DNA of 64,000 nt from NCBI RefSeq assembly GCF_009469595.2, contig NZ_SSXV01000011.1:1-64000 (forward strand), read 5' to 3'. Position 1 is the stretch's first letter. Every line of letters starts with the position of its first letter. The notes under the pieces are model-generated. The model worked only from the letters and a program-made list of their open reading frames with translations, was not told the DNA's origin and searched no databases. This document shows, piece by piece, positions 17,987 through 24,850 of this stretch. The position numbers were made by a program, and so were the translations under genes. This DNA comes from Thauera sp. 2A1 (GTDB lineage: Bacteria > Pseudomonadota > Gammaproteobacteria > Burkholderiales > Rhodocyclaceae).

Positions 17987-18289
17987 TCACTTGTGCTGCA
18001 ACAGGTAATCGTTGATGCGGTCCAGGCTCCGGCTCAGCGGCTGCATCGCATCCACCACCCCTTCCAGCCGTGCATCCACCCGTTCCAGCCGCCCCATCAA
18101 TTCGTTGATGTGCGAATGGTTCGGCACCTGGCGGATCTCCGCCTCCAGCGTGGTGATCCGCGTACGCAGCTCCAGCATCTCCTTCGCGCTCGCCGCCTGC
18201 CGGCCGATCAGCCACGAATAGATGCCGATCGCCCCGGTGATCAGCCACCGCGTCGCCTCGAAGGAAAAGTTGAGGTCCTGTACGTCCAT
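17987..18289 (-). CDS. DUF2730 family membrane-anchored coiled-coil protein
   Basis: This 100-residue protein has one N-terminal transmembrane helix (WLITGAIGIYSWLIG) followed by a coiled coil (ELRTRITTLEAEI, MGRLERVDARLEGV). DUF2730 proteins are standard in the lysis/packaging interval of Mu-like phages. A role in lysis or membrane attachment is assumed from topology and position. Confidence 0.82.
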   Translation of the reverse strand: MDVQDLNFSFEATRWLITGAIGIYSWLIGRQAASAKEMLELRTRITTLEAEIRQVPNHSHINELMGRLERVDARLEGVVDAMQPLSRSLDRINDYLLQHK

Positions 18290-18290
18290 G

Positions 18291-18515
18291 TCACTCTCGT
18301 CTCAAGCCGCCGGCCTCGCGCTCGCGCAGCGCCTGGCAGTGGATACACGTCCGGCAGCCGGCCACCGCCGCACGCCGTGCCGCGGGGATCTCGTCGCCAC
18401 AGTCTTCGCAATGCGTCAGGGCCGGCCCGTGGCCGACCCTTGCACGCTGTTCGGCAATCGCCGCCTCGCGCATCGTCGCGTCGAGGTCCTGCGCGCGGTC
18501 GAAGATGTCCGTCAC
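18291..18515 (-). CDS. TraR/DksA-type zinc finger protein
   Basis: This 74-residue protein has the C4 zinc finger CEDCGDEIPAARRAAVAGCRTC followed by another cysteine pair residue (IHC). The N-terminal helix (FDRAQDLDATMREAAIAEQR) resembles the short helical part of TraR/DksA proteins, which insert into the RNA polymerase secondary channel. The start is GTG, overlapping the end of the spanin gene. In phages these proteins may retune host transcription; here they would be made late in infection. Confidence 0.85.
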   Translation of the reverse strand: MTDIFDRAQDLDATMREAAIAEQRARVGHGPALTHCEDCGDEIPAARRAAVAGCRTCIHCQALREREAGGLRRE

Positions 18516-19030
18516 CGTGCGCCCTCGTGGAACTCGATCAGCGCGCCGAGCCGTCCGCGGCAGGCCTCGTACTGCTCGCCGGCGGCGAGTGCCCAGCGGG
18601 CGAGGTCGGTATCGGTGGCAATGGCCCCATCCGCTCCAGCAGTGCCGCTGGCGGCGGTGGGCAATGCAACGGCAAGGCCGGGGGCACCGTCGAGCACCCG
18701 CAAAGCATCAGCGTCAAGGCACACACGGCCCGTCGTGGCAGTCCGCACCGCATCGTCGCGCTCCTTTCTCAATCGGGAAGCCGCGCGAGCCGCGGCCGTA
18801 AGCTGGCGGCTCAACGCATCGCCGCGCGTCTGCGCCTCGAGCAGGGCGCGGCTCGCCTGCTCGGCAATCTGTGCCTCGCGACGGGCCGCATCGGCGCGCA
18901 GGTCCGCAATCTCGGCGTTCTTGCGCCACGCCATCACCGCCGCGCCGGCTGCCCCGCCCCCGACCAACGCAATGCACAGCAGCAACACGGCCACCCACGC
19001 CCAGGACTTCAGCGGAAAGACATCGATCAC
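18512..19030 (-). CDS. Rz-like inner-membrane spanin
   Basis: This 172-residue protein has an N-terminal transmembrane helix (WAWVAVLLLCIALVGGG, about 9-28) and a long periplasmic coiled coil (NAEIADLRADAARREAQIAEQ), the layout of an i-spanin that spans the periplasm to fuse inner and outer membrane in the last step of lysis. Its GTG start overlaps the lysozyme stop (GTGA). A second lysis gene is embedded in another frame near its 3' end (18538-18753). Confidence 0.82.
   Translation of the reverse strand: MIDVFPLKSWAWVAVLLLCIALVGGGAAGAAVMAWRKNAEIADLRADAARREAQIAEQASRALLEAQTRGDALSRQLTAAARAASRLRKERDDAVRTATTGRVCLDADALRVLDGAPGLAVALPTAASGTAGADGAIATDTDLARWALAAGEQYEACRGRLGALIEFHEGAR
18538..18753 (-). 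CDS. Rz1-like outer-membrane spanin lipoprotein (embedded)
   Basis: This 71-residue frame lies wholly inside the Rz-like gene. It has a short signal sequence with a lipobox (LMLCGC, Cys at about 20) and a proline-rich remainder (CPPPPAALLERM, GPLPPIPTSP), which is the classic Rz1 pattern. Nested Rz/Rz1 pairs are common in lysis cassettes. The lipobox and proline content make it much more convincing than a chance frame. Confidence 0.78.
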   Translation of the reverse strand: MRCGLPRRAVCALTLMLCGCSTVPPALPLHCPPPPAALLERMGPLPPIPTSPAGHSPPASSTRPAADGSAR

Positions 19031-19836
19031 GCCCAGCCCTCCCGCCGCTGCTTCCAGCGCTGCGCAATCACCACCGCGCCCACGCCCAGCGCCACCGCGG
19101 CCACCACCAGCAGGGGATTCACGCCCAGTCCATCGGCCACCTGGCGCAACTCGGAAGACAACCCGCTGGCTGCCGCCAGCACGCCCGTTGCAATCGACAC
19201 CACGCCGGACTGGGCGATGGGGGAGCGCTTCAGGGTGCTTTCCGCCTCGGCCTCGGGCGTGGCCGGTGCGCTCGGCTCCAGCGCCTCGGGCACGCCCGCG
19301 CCCCAACTGCGCGCCAGCGCAGCCGCAGCGTTCAGGTCGTCGGCCGCGGGCGTCAGATACAGCGCCGCCTCGCGCGCACGCCTCGCCACCAGCCCATTCA
19401 CCACCTGGCCGCCGGCCTTGTTCCACAACGCAAAGGCGCGCGCCGCCGCCGCACGGTCGCCGTGGTTGTGTGCGCGCAGCACGGTCGATTGGCGAAAGCC
19501 ATCCTTCGCCCCCTTCGGCCGTTTCGTGCCACGCCAGCCCATTCCGATGTTGTAGGCCAGCGAAACCATCGCCCCCAGCTCGCTGGCGCTTGCCGGCTGC
19601 GTCAGGCAGGCGCGCACCTCGTCGGCGAGCACCTGCAGTTCATGCAGCAGATCCGCATCGGCTTCCGCCTGGGTCTGCTTCATGCCCATCACCACATCGC
19701 GCGTGCGGCCCCAGCCGATGGTCGGCACGCCGACGACGTCACGGTAGGCCGTCAGCCGGCAGCCCTCGCTACGGGCGATCTCGGCCACGCCCTCCCAGGC
19801 GATCGGCCACGGCAGATCACGTTTTGGCAACTGCAT
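19027..19836 (-). CDS. Phage endolysin, GH24 lysozyme with C-terminal membrane segment
   Basis: This 269-residue peptidoglycan-degrading enzyme has the GH24 catalytic E-D-T arrangement in IARSEGCRLTAYRDVVGVPT followed by IGWGRT (about residues 20-45), and the usual MVSLAYNIG and RRAREAALY motifs. Beyond the enzyme (after about 190) is an extra region with two hydrophobic stretches (VVSIATGVLAAASG, LLVVAAVALGVGAVVI), possibly a holin-like or membrane-tethering tail. No separate holin is evident, so this tail may matter for timing. The start at 19836 overlaps the upstream small gene. Confidence 0.88.
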   Translation of the reverse strand: MQLPKRDLPWPIAWEGVAEIARSEGCRLTAYRDVVGVPTIGWGRTRDVVMGMKQTQAEADADLLHELQVLADEVRACLTQPASASELGAMVSLAYNIGMGWRGTKRPKGAKDGFRQSTVLRAHNHGDRAAAARAFALWNKAGGQVVNGLVARRAREAALYLTPAADDLNAAAALARSWGAGVPEALEPSAPATPEAEAESTLKRSPIAQSGVVSIATGVLAAASGLSSELRQVADGLGVNPLLVVAAVALGVGAVVIAQRWKQRREGWA

Positions 19837-20011
19837 GCGTGCGCTCCCATTTCGGTGGATCGAAACGGCAACGGCGCGGGGCGGAAACGTACTTCCAGCG
19901 GGGCAGCAGCGCGCAGTTGCCAAAGCCGGACACCGCCGAAAGCCGGTCGTCGGCATGGCGCGCAAAGCGCTTGCACGTGCCGCAACGGGGCGGGGGATCG
20001 GTGGTGTCCAT
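19817..20011 (-). CDS. Small Cys-containing protein, first gene of the leftward late operon
   Basis: This 64-residue protein has CGTCKRF near the N-terminus and two further cysteines (GFGNCALLPRW, APRRCRFDPPKW), the pattern of small phage proteins with a C-x2-C...C...C zinc site. It starts 33 nt after the leftward copy of the shared late motif (20045-20062), which marks it as the first gene of the lysis-packaging operon. The end overlaps the lysozyme gene. The function is unknown. Confidence 0.7.
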   Translation of the reverse strand: MDTTDPPPRCGTCKRFARHADDRLSAVSGFGNCALLPRWKYVSAPRRCRFDPPKWERTHAVAKT

Positions 20012-20044
20012 GCCGTCAGGATCGCGGCTGGAGCGGGTGCGGCT

Positions 20045-20062
20045 TAAATGAAGAGCTTCAAT
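20045..20062 (-). promoter_or_regulatory. Shared late-operon motif, copy 1 (lysis/packaging)
   Basis: On the minus strand this reads ATTGAAGCTCTTCATTTA, 33 nt before the first gene of the leftward late operon. Two other copies precede the protease and second tail-tube genes. The core TGAAn(4)TTCA is dyad-symmetric, as expected for a dimeric activator such as Mor/C. It is equivalent in position to Mu's Plys. Confidence 0.65.
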
Positions 20063-20151
20063 GGTGATGCGTCGCGCGCGCGGGAGAGGATGCGCGGCAC
20101 GCCTCGGTATGTCCGATGGCAGTCAGCGTTTGAACATCCACGGAGAAAGTC

Positions 20152-20520
20152 ATGGACGAAAAACAGTTCGAGGCCGAACTGCAGCAGAAAGGCATGCACG
20201 CGCCGCGGCTCACGCCCGAAGACATCGACGCCACGATCGAGAGCACCCTCTTCTTCACGGCGGAAGACGGCTTCTATGGCAACGACGCGATCATGTCCAC
20301 GGAAGGGCTGCCGCCAGGGCTCGCCTTGCTCACCTTCTGCGTGTTGGTGCTGCGCAACGGCGCCAAGGTCGTGGGCATCAATCACGGCTCGATCAGCGCA
20401 GCGAATTTCGACGCCGAGATCGGGCGGCGGGAAGCACTCAGGGCCGCGCGGGAAAAGGTGTGGGAACTCGAAGGCTATGCACTGCGGAATCGGATCGCCG
20501 CACAGGAGCATCGGTCATGA
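20152..20520 (+). CDS. N4 Gp49/Sf6 Gp66 family protein
   Basis: This 122-residue protein ends in the family-typical FDAEIGRREALRAAREKVWELEGYALRNR and contains LRNGAKVVGINHGSISAANFD. Gp49 proteins are found in many phages with no firm function. The gene lies on the plus strand, opposite to the surrounding leftward operons, within the spacer between the late operon and the membrane-protein gene, so it probably has its own promoter and is moron-like. An AGAAAG site precedes the ATG. Confidence 0.85.
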   Translation: MDEKQFEAELQQKGMHAPRLTPEDIDATIESTLFFTAEDGFYGNDAIMSTEGLPPGLALLTFCVLVLRNGAKVVGINHGSISAANFDAEIGRREALRAAREKVWELEGYALRNRIAAQEHRS

Positions 20521-20717
20521 CGGGACCCACACACCGTTACGTGCACGAATGGCCCGCGGCCGAAGCCCGCGCCTTCAGTGTCGCCGCAGCGATGCCGAAG
20601 CCGATCCAGCGGGAAGCACAAAGGCAGATCGGTTCTCTGCTGGGAACGGGAGCTTCATTTCGTGAAGCAGAAGCTGCTCTGAGACTCCCGCCCGCGGCGC
20701 GGCCTCCAGACCTGTGA
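20517..20717 (+). CDS. Small hypothetical protein coupled to Gp49
   Basis: This 66-residue protein starts ATG at 20517, overlapping the Gp49 stop (ATGA). The sequence (HEWPAAEARAFSVAAAMPKPIQREAQRQIGSLLGTG) looks helical and basic, with no recognised family. Coupling makes translation plausible. It ends 3 nt before the convergent membrane-protein gene. Confidence 0.55.
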   Translation: MTGPTHRYVHEWPAAEARAFSVAAAMPKPIQREAQRQIGSLLGTGASFREAEAALRLPPAARPPDL

Positions 20718-20720
20718 GGC

Positions 20721-21722
20721 TTATCTGTCGCGGCCCTCAGGGACCGCTGAGGCGCCCGTCACTACGGCGTTCATCACGCCCCCGCGCAAAGAGCTTGCGC
20801 TGATGTCCAGCCGCACCAGCACGGCGCCCTTGCTCCATTCGGCTTTCTGAATCAGGCGCTTCGCATCGGCATCAAGTTCGAGCGGCACCTCGGCCGAGAA
20901 CGTCATTCCATCCTCGATTCGAGAAACCTTGATGCGGAATCCCGCGCCCTTCGAGGCATCGTTTGCCAGGACGCGGAAGGTGCCGCTGATATCGATGTCC
21001 TCGGCGCGTGCGCGCTCGCCTTGGGTGATCTCGGCCACCTGGTCGCCGTGTAGCGCTACGCCCTTGGTAACGACCTCGTCTCCCGGCTTGACCGATTTGA
21101 GCAGCCGATTCTGGCTGGCTTCGAAATCCTCACGCGTCTCGCCGAGGACCGGCTGCTGCTTTACGGCCTCGGAGAAGACCTTGAGCCGCTCGGTTTCCTG
21201 CTTCGAAAGCTCGATCGTCTGCTCGACTTTCTTCGCCTCCTGGCGTTCGGCGATCCAAGCCTTGCCGATCTCGACGCCGCCCACCACGACGGCGATCCCG
21301 AGAATGGTGATGACGAGGCTGCGGGAGTCCATTTTCTCTATTGCCTTGCGCGCCAGTTCGGTGAGCTGTTCGTGAAGCGGCGCCTCGTAATCGGAGGAGC
21401 CTTCGTTGACCTTGACGACCAGTTCCAGCAGTTCGCGGTCTTCGTCGCGAAGTCTACGCAGGTTCGAATCGCCGTAACAGACATTGGCGTATGCCCGGTA
21501 AAGATCCCGCTGCACGTCGAGCAACGGCGCCATGACCCGCGTGGGAACCGTGCCATGCCAGTCGCGCCCGCTGAATTTCATATGGAATCGTGGCCACCCG
21601 TCGAAGACGAGCGCGATCCGCTCGGGCAATTCATCGCCGTCCAATGCCGACCGCAACAAGGCCCAGGCTTGATCAGCCGACGAAATGACGATTTGTTCGG
21701 CGTGGTTCGATTCACTGGTCAC
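20721..21722 (-). CDS. Hypothetical membrane protein, prophage accessory gene
   Basis: I do not recognise a family for this 333-residue protein. An N-terminal cytoplasmic region (about 1-125; FDGWPRFHMKFSGRDWHGTV, DVQRDLYRAYANVCYGDSN) is followed by one transmembrane helix (SLVITILGIAVVVGG, about 137-152), a coiled coil and a C-terminal beta-rich domain (about 190-330). The GTG start at 21722 has a strong AAGGGGGG site; the upstream frame is not coding-like. It sits beside the repressor and is oriented like it, where lysogenic-conversion or superinfection-exclusion genes are often found. That role is inference. Confidence 0.7.
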   Translation of the reverse strand: MTSESNHAEQIVISSADQAWALLRSALDGDELPERIALVFDGWPRFHMKFSGRDWHGTVPTRVMAPLLDVQRDLYRAYANVCYGDSNLRRLRDEDRELLELVVKVNEGSSDYEAPLHEQLTELARKAIEKMDSRSLVITILGIAVVVGGVEIGKAWIAERQEAKKVEQTIELSKQETERLKVFSEAVKQQPVLGETREDFEASQNRLLKSVKPGDEVVTKGVALHGDQVAEITQGERARAEDIDISGTFRVLANDASKGAGFRIKVSRIEDGMTFSAEVPLELDADAKRLIQKAEWSKGAVLVRLDISASSLRGGVMNAVVTGASAVPEGRDR

Positions 21723-21786
21723 AAGTCGTTCCCCCCTTGGTTTTTGTTCTTGCCCCTCCAGCCACCTACCTGCACTCCTTGTCGTA

Positions 21787-22209
21787 TCAGTTCGTCGCGA
21801 CGACGAGGCCGTTCTCGATATAGACGTAGTGCTGCCGGCCTGAGCCATAGCGATATACCCACTGCCACATGCTCACGCTCGCCGTCTGCGTGAGGTTGCG
21901 GCGGAGCGGCGCGCCCATCGCGGCAATCACCTGGTCTTCCGTCATGCCGGGAACCGCGACGCCGCCCCGAATCGCCCCCTTCACGGTCTCCGATAGCCCC
22001 GGGTTGGCGCGAATGTAGTCTTCCCGCTTCGACTGGGTTTCCGCGAACGAACCGGGCCTCGGCGTCGAGCGCTGGATGTCGAGCGTTTGCGGCTTGGTGC
22101 CGCACGGCTCCTGCGAATACACCGTCTTGCCGCCCTCGACGCACTTGTACACCTGCGCCTGCGCCATTCCGCCGATCAACAGCCCCCACAGCAACGCCAT
22201 CGCACGCAT
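21787..22209 (-). CDS. Secreted DUF4124 protein with BamE/SmpA-like tail
   Basis: This 140-residue protein begins with a signal peptide (MALLWGLLIGGMAQAQ). A DUF4124-type segment follows (VYKCVEGGKTVYSQEPCG) with a probable disulfide. The C-terminal half (VPGMTEDQVIAAMGAPLRRN and WQWVYRYGSGRQHYVYIENG) resembles the SmpA/BamE-type fold of small periplasmic proteins. DUF4124 is usually chromosomal, so it may be captured host DNA carried as cargo. The start has an AGGAGG site. Confidence 0.75.
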   Translation of the reverse strand: MRAMALLWGLLIGGMAQAQVYKCVEGGKTVYSQEPCGTKPQTLDIQRSTPRPGSFAETQSKREDYIRANPGLSETVKGAIRGGVAVPGMTEDQVIAAMGAPLRRNLTQTASVSMWQWVYRYGSGRQHYVYIENGLVVATN

Positions 22210-22211
22210 TC

Positions 22212-22397
22212 CTACCTCCTCCAGCCCTCGACCATCGCCACCACCACCTTGCGCAGCACCTGCCGCCCCTCGTCCGGCGCCGCGCGGTAGGCGCGCACCA
22301 GTTCGCACTCCTCGCGCGTCAGCGGGTCGGCCACCTGCACCACGATTACATCGCGGCCGGCCGCCAAGCCCACCGGACCGTTGAACTGCTGATTCAT
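22212..22397 (-). CDS. Small protein coupled to the repressor, shares its FNG-AGRDV motif
   Basis: This 61-residue protein overlaps the repressor stop (ATGA). Its N-terminus (FNGPVGLAAGRDVIVV) closely matches the C-terminal tail of the repressor (FNGIVGAVAGRDVKNV). The remainder is helical (TREECELVRAYRAAPDEGR). The shared motif in adjacent, co-translated proteins suggests mutual binding, but no function is known. Confidence 0.65.
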   Translation of the reverse strand: MNQQFNGPVGLAAGRDVIVVQVADPLTREECELVRAYRAAPDEGRQVLRKVVVAMVEGWRR

Positions 22398-23056
22398 TCG
22401 TTCTTCCTGCTCTTTCCCTGTTTCACGCTCACGTTCTTCACATCCCGCCCGGCTACCGCGCCGACGATGCCGTTGAACACCTGCGGCGCACCGGGTGCGG
22501 TCGTGCCGGCTGGCGTGCCGGCCGCCGCGCCTGGCGGTCCTTTCAGCCCCGCAGCCATCAGCGCGCTTTCCTGCACCAGGTAGGCCTTGCCCTCGTCGTT
22601 GCAGCGCCGGTAGTTCTCCAGCAGCACGCGCTCGGCCGGCTCCGGCGGCAGGGCGCGCCGCACGAATTCGGCGATCAGCGGCGCGTCCTGCTGCGGAGTG
22701 CCCGACATCAACGCGGCCAGGCGCAGGCGATCGAGCTCGTCCAGCGGCAACGCCTCCACCAGCTTGTGCATGCGGCTGACGGCCTGGATGCGGCAGGCGA
22801 ACTCGTCGTCCGTTTCGTCGCCGCCATCGTCCGGCGGGGGCTCGCCCGTCAGTACGTAGTTGACGTCGATTCCCAAGTCCGGCCGCCGCTGGGCGAGCGC
22901 GCGCAGTTCCTTTTCTGGGAATGAGCCGCGCGACTTCCTCGCTGATAACGCCGCTTTCGACATTCCGAGCGCCTCTGCAGCCGCCTGGTCCTCTTGGACG
23001 TCTAGGAGGTACTTCAGGCGGACGAGCTGCGCCGTGAATAAATCTGTTGACTGCAT
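22394..23056 (-). CDS. CI-like phage repressor
   Basis: This 220-residue protein has an N-terminal helix-turn-helix of the phage CI type (EDQAAAEALGMSKAALSARKSRGSFPEKELRAL, about 22-55) and lacks an obvious LexA-type protease domain. The middle is helical and the tail is Ala/Pro/Gly-rich, then FNGIVGAVAGRDVKNV. It is divergent from the early operon, and three TGTTGACT repeats lie around its start and the early promoter. It most likely maintains lysogeny by blocking the early promoter. Confidence 0.82.
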   Translation of the reverse strand: MQSTDLFTAQLVRLKYLLDVQEDQAAAEALGMSKAALSARKSRGSFPEKELRALAQRRPDLGIDVNYVLTGEPPPDDGGDETDDEFACRIQAVSRMHKLVEALPLDELDRLRLAALMSGTPQQDAPLIAEFVRRALPPEPAERVLLENYRRCNDEGKAYLVQESALMAAGLKGPPGAAAGTPAGTTAPGAPQVFNGIVGAVAGRDVKNVSVKQGKSRKNE

Positions 23057-23081
23057 GTTGACTGGTCAATATTTGTTGACT
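23045..23081 (+). promoter_or_regulatory. Operator repeats at the lysogeny switch
   Basis: Three direct copies of TGTTGACT (23045-23052, 23056-23063, 23074-23081) lie between and across the repressor start and the early promoter. The middle one is part of a perfect dyad TTGACTGGTCAA. This is the expected location of repressor and/or Ner-type operators. Confidence 0.6.
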
Positions 23082-23086
23082 AGCAT
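23058..23086 (+). promoter_or_regulatory. Predicted early promoter
   Basis: TTGACT (23058-23063), a 17-bp spacer and TAGCAT (23081-23086) form a sigma-70-like promoter ahead of the gp16-type regulator, transposase and B genes. Both boxes overlap the TGTTGACT operator repeats, so a bound repressor would occlude it. Confidence 0.45.
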
Positions 23087-23143
23087 TCAGGTCACACGAA
23101 CAGCAAACGCAGTTCGTAACCACCTAACCCGCAGGAGCCCGTC

Positions 23144-23374
23144 ATGGACGTCCCGTACCCCCTTCCCAGGCGCGAGCCGTACAGCCCCGAGAAGATCAAG
23201 CAACTCTTCCAGGCCGCCGGCGTTCCGGTCTCGGCCTGGGCCGAATCAAACGGCTACACCCGCCGCGATGTGTACATGCTGCTCAACGGTCAGTTCAAGG
23301 GCAAATACGGCCGCATGCACGAACTGGCCATCAAGCTCGGCATGAAGCTGCCCGTCGATCGCATCGCCGCGTGA
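23144..23374 (+). CDS. BcepMu gp16-family DNA-binding protein
   Basis: This 76-residue protein has the family-like core VSAWAESNGYTRRDVYMLLNG followed by KYGRMHELAIKLG, a compact helix-turn-helix. It is the first gene of the rightward early operon, at the place of Ner in Mu, so it probably damps repressor or early transcription. An AGGAG site precedes the ATG. Confidence 0.82.
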   Translation: MDVPYPLPRREPYSPEKIKQLFQAAGVPVSAWAESNGYTRRDVYMLLNGQFKGKYGRMHELAIKLGMKLPVDRIAA

Positions 23375-23382
23375 GGCCCGCC

Positions 23383-23916
23383 ATGCAACTCGCCCTCCAC
23401 CTGCCCAACCCGCTCGCCGCCCGCGAGGTCCTGTTCCTCTCGACCGACGGCCAGCCCTTCACCACCTCCCGCGCCGTCGCCGAGCGCTTCGGCAAGCGGC
23501 ACAAGAACGTCATCCGCGACATTGAAAACCTGATCGCAAACTGCCCCGACCCGGCCTTTGCTCGGCTCAATTTTGAGCCGTCCTCCTACCTCAACAAGCA
23601 GAACAAACCTCAGCCCGAATACCGCCTCACTCACGACGGCTTCGCTCTTCTGGCGATGGGCTTCACCGGCCGTGATGCGCTGGCCTGGAAGATCGCCTTC
23701 CTGCAAGCCTTCAACGCCATGGAGGCCGAGCTGCGCGCCAAGACCGAGCGCTTTGCCCACGCCCTTGACCAGGTGCGCCCCATGTTGCGCCCGGTGGTCG
23801 AGTGCACCGAGGCCGGCTACTCCCGCGCCGACATCGCCGCGCCCCTGGGCAAATCGCCCGCTTCCATCACCTACCACCGCCGCACAGCCCGCCGGCTCGG
23901 CCTGCTTGCCCACTGA
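23383..23916 (+). CDS. Rha family phage regulatory protein
   Basis: This 177-residue protein has the Rha domain (about 20-110: SRAVAERFGKRHKNVIRDI, PEYRLTHDGFALLAMGFTG) and a C-terminal helix-turn-helix-like end (YSRADIAAPLGKSPASITYHRR). Rha proteins are early phage regulators; in some phages they hinder growth in certain host backgrounds. ATG 23383 has a GAGG site and is preferred over the overlapping GTG at 23371. Confidence 0.85.
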   Translation: MQLALHLPNPLAAREVLFLSTDGQPFTTSRAVAERFGKRHKNVIRDIENLIANCPDPAFARLNFEPSSYLNKQNKPQPEYRLTHDGFALLAMGFTGRDALAWKIAFLQAFNAMEAELRAKTERFAHALDQVRPMLRPVVECTEAGYSRADIAAPLGKSPASITYHRRTARRLGLLAH

Positions 23917-23961
23917 TCACGCGGATTCTACGACGCACAAACCGATTTACGAGGATAAAAA

Positions 23962-24297
23962 ATGCTCACTGTATTCATTCAAGGTTTGCCGCCGGCATGG
24001 GAAGGGCAACTGCGCCTCGTCTGCGCCGACGGCTCCGTGCAGGTGCAGGGGCAGCGCTACAGGGTGGATGCCGCCCCGGGTCAGCTCGTCACCCTGGTGC
24101 GCGCCACCGACGAACCGGCCATCGACTACCTGGTGGCCGAAGCGCTCGACGAAGGCAGCGCACTCGAGGTCGTGTATGGCCGCCCCCGGGTGAGCAGCTA
24201 CAAGCCCAGCAGGCCGTGCCACGCAGGCAGCGTGAAGCTGCAACTGAACAAGCGGCGTTGGTGGCGTGGCGGGTCATCGCGGGCTCCGGTGGCTTAG
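23962..24297 (+). CDS. Hypothetical early protein
   Basis: This 111-residue protein has a beta-rich N-terminal half (LTVFIQGLPPAWEGQLRLVCADG, VQVQGQRYRVDAAPG) and a basic C-terminal tail ending KLQLNKRRWWRGG. No family is recognised. A GAGGA site is correctly spaced before the ATG, and the gene is co-directional with the early operon. Confidence 0.65.
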   Translation: MLTVFIQGLPPAWEGQLRLVCADGSVQVQGQRYRVDAAPGQLVTLVRATDEPAIDYLVAEALDEGSALEVVYGRPRVSSYKPSRPCHAGSVKLQLNKRRWWRGGSSRAPVA

Positions 24298-24386
24298 GCA
24301 CGGCTGCAGCCTAGCCCACGGCAAAGGCCTTCCCGCACTTCGAAAACGCCTTTTGTTTAGACCCACCCCCAGCCCGAGCTCTTCCA

Positions 24387-24848
24387 ATGTCCCGTCGTCA
24401 TTCCACCCCCGTGCCCAGCTCGCTGCGCGCCGCGTTCGAAGCGGACAAGGGCCACGCGCTCGCCCACCGCCGCCTCAACGTCGAGCGCCTGGCCGAGCTG
24501 CTCGGCACCACCCCGGCCACGCTCTACAAGTGGATCGAGACCGACACCATGCCGGTGCGCGCGCTGCCCGCCTGGCAGCACCTCACCGGCGCCGGGCACG
24601 TGGTGCGCTACCTCGCCAGCCGCGAAGGCGGGGTGGTGATCGCCGTGCCGGCCGGCCACGCCGCCAGCGCCGACGACGTGCATGCGCTGCAGGCCACGCT
24701 CAACGACGCGGTGGGCGCGCTGCTTGAGTTCATGCGCGGCACGCTCGACCGCGACACCACCCTGGGGCGGCTCTCCGCCGGCCTCGAATCGCTCGCCTGG
24801 CACCGCGCCAACGTCGAGAAATCCGACCAACCCGAACTGGAGTTCTGA
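24387..24848 (+). CDS. Hypothetical early protein with HTH-like segment
   Basis: This 153-residue protein contains a helix-turn-helix-like segment (NVERLAELLGTTPATLYKWIETDTMPV, about 30-57) that resembles a regulator domain, followed by a helical C-terminus (LQATLNDAVGALLEFMRGTLDRD). Likely a DNA-binding early regulator; the target is unknown. It is tightly followed by the next gene (2-nt gap). Confidence 0.7.
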   Translation: MSRRHSTPVPSSLRAAFEADKGHALAHRRLNVERLAELLGTTPATLYKWIETDTMPVRALPAWQHLTGAGHVVRYLASREGGVVIAVPAGHAASADDVHALQATLNDAVGALLEFMRGTLDRDTTLGRLSAGLESLAWHRANVEKSDQPELEF

Positions 24849-24850
24849 CC

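Noticed and set aside
20048..20717. Longer plus-strand frames starting at 20048 and 20061
   Set aside because: Their starts lie in the late motif and they read through Gp49 in other frames. Only the last 66 residues, coupled to the Gp49 stop, are kept.
22381..22400. Fourth copy of the late motif (TTGAACTGCTGATTCATT)
   Set aside because: It needs an insertion to align, lies inside a coding overlap, and is not followed by a transcription unit.
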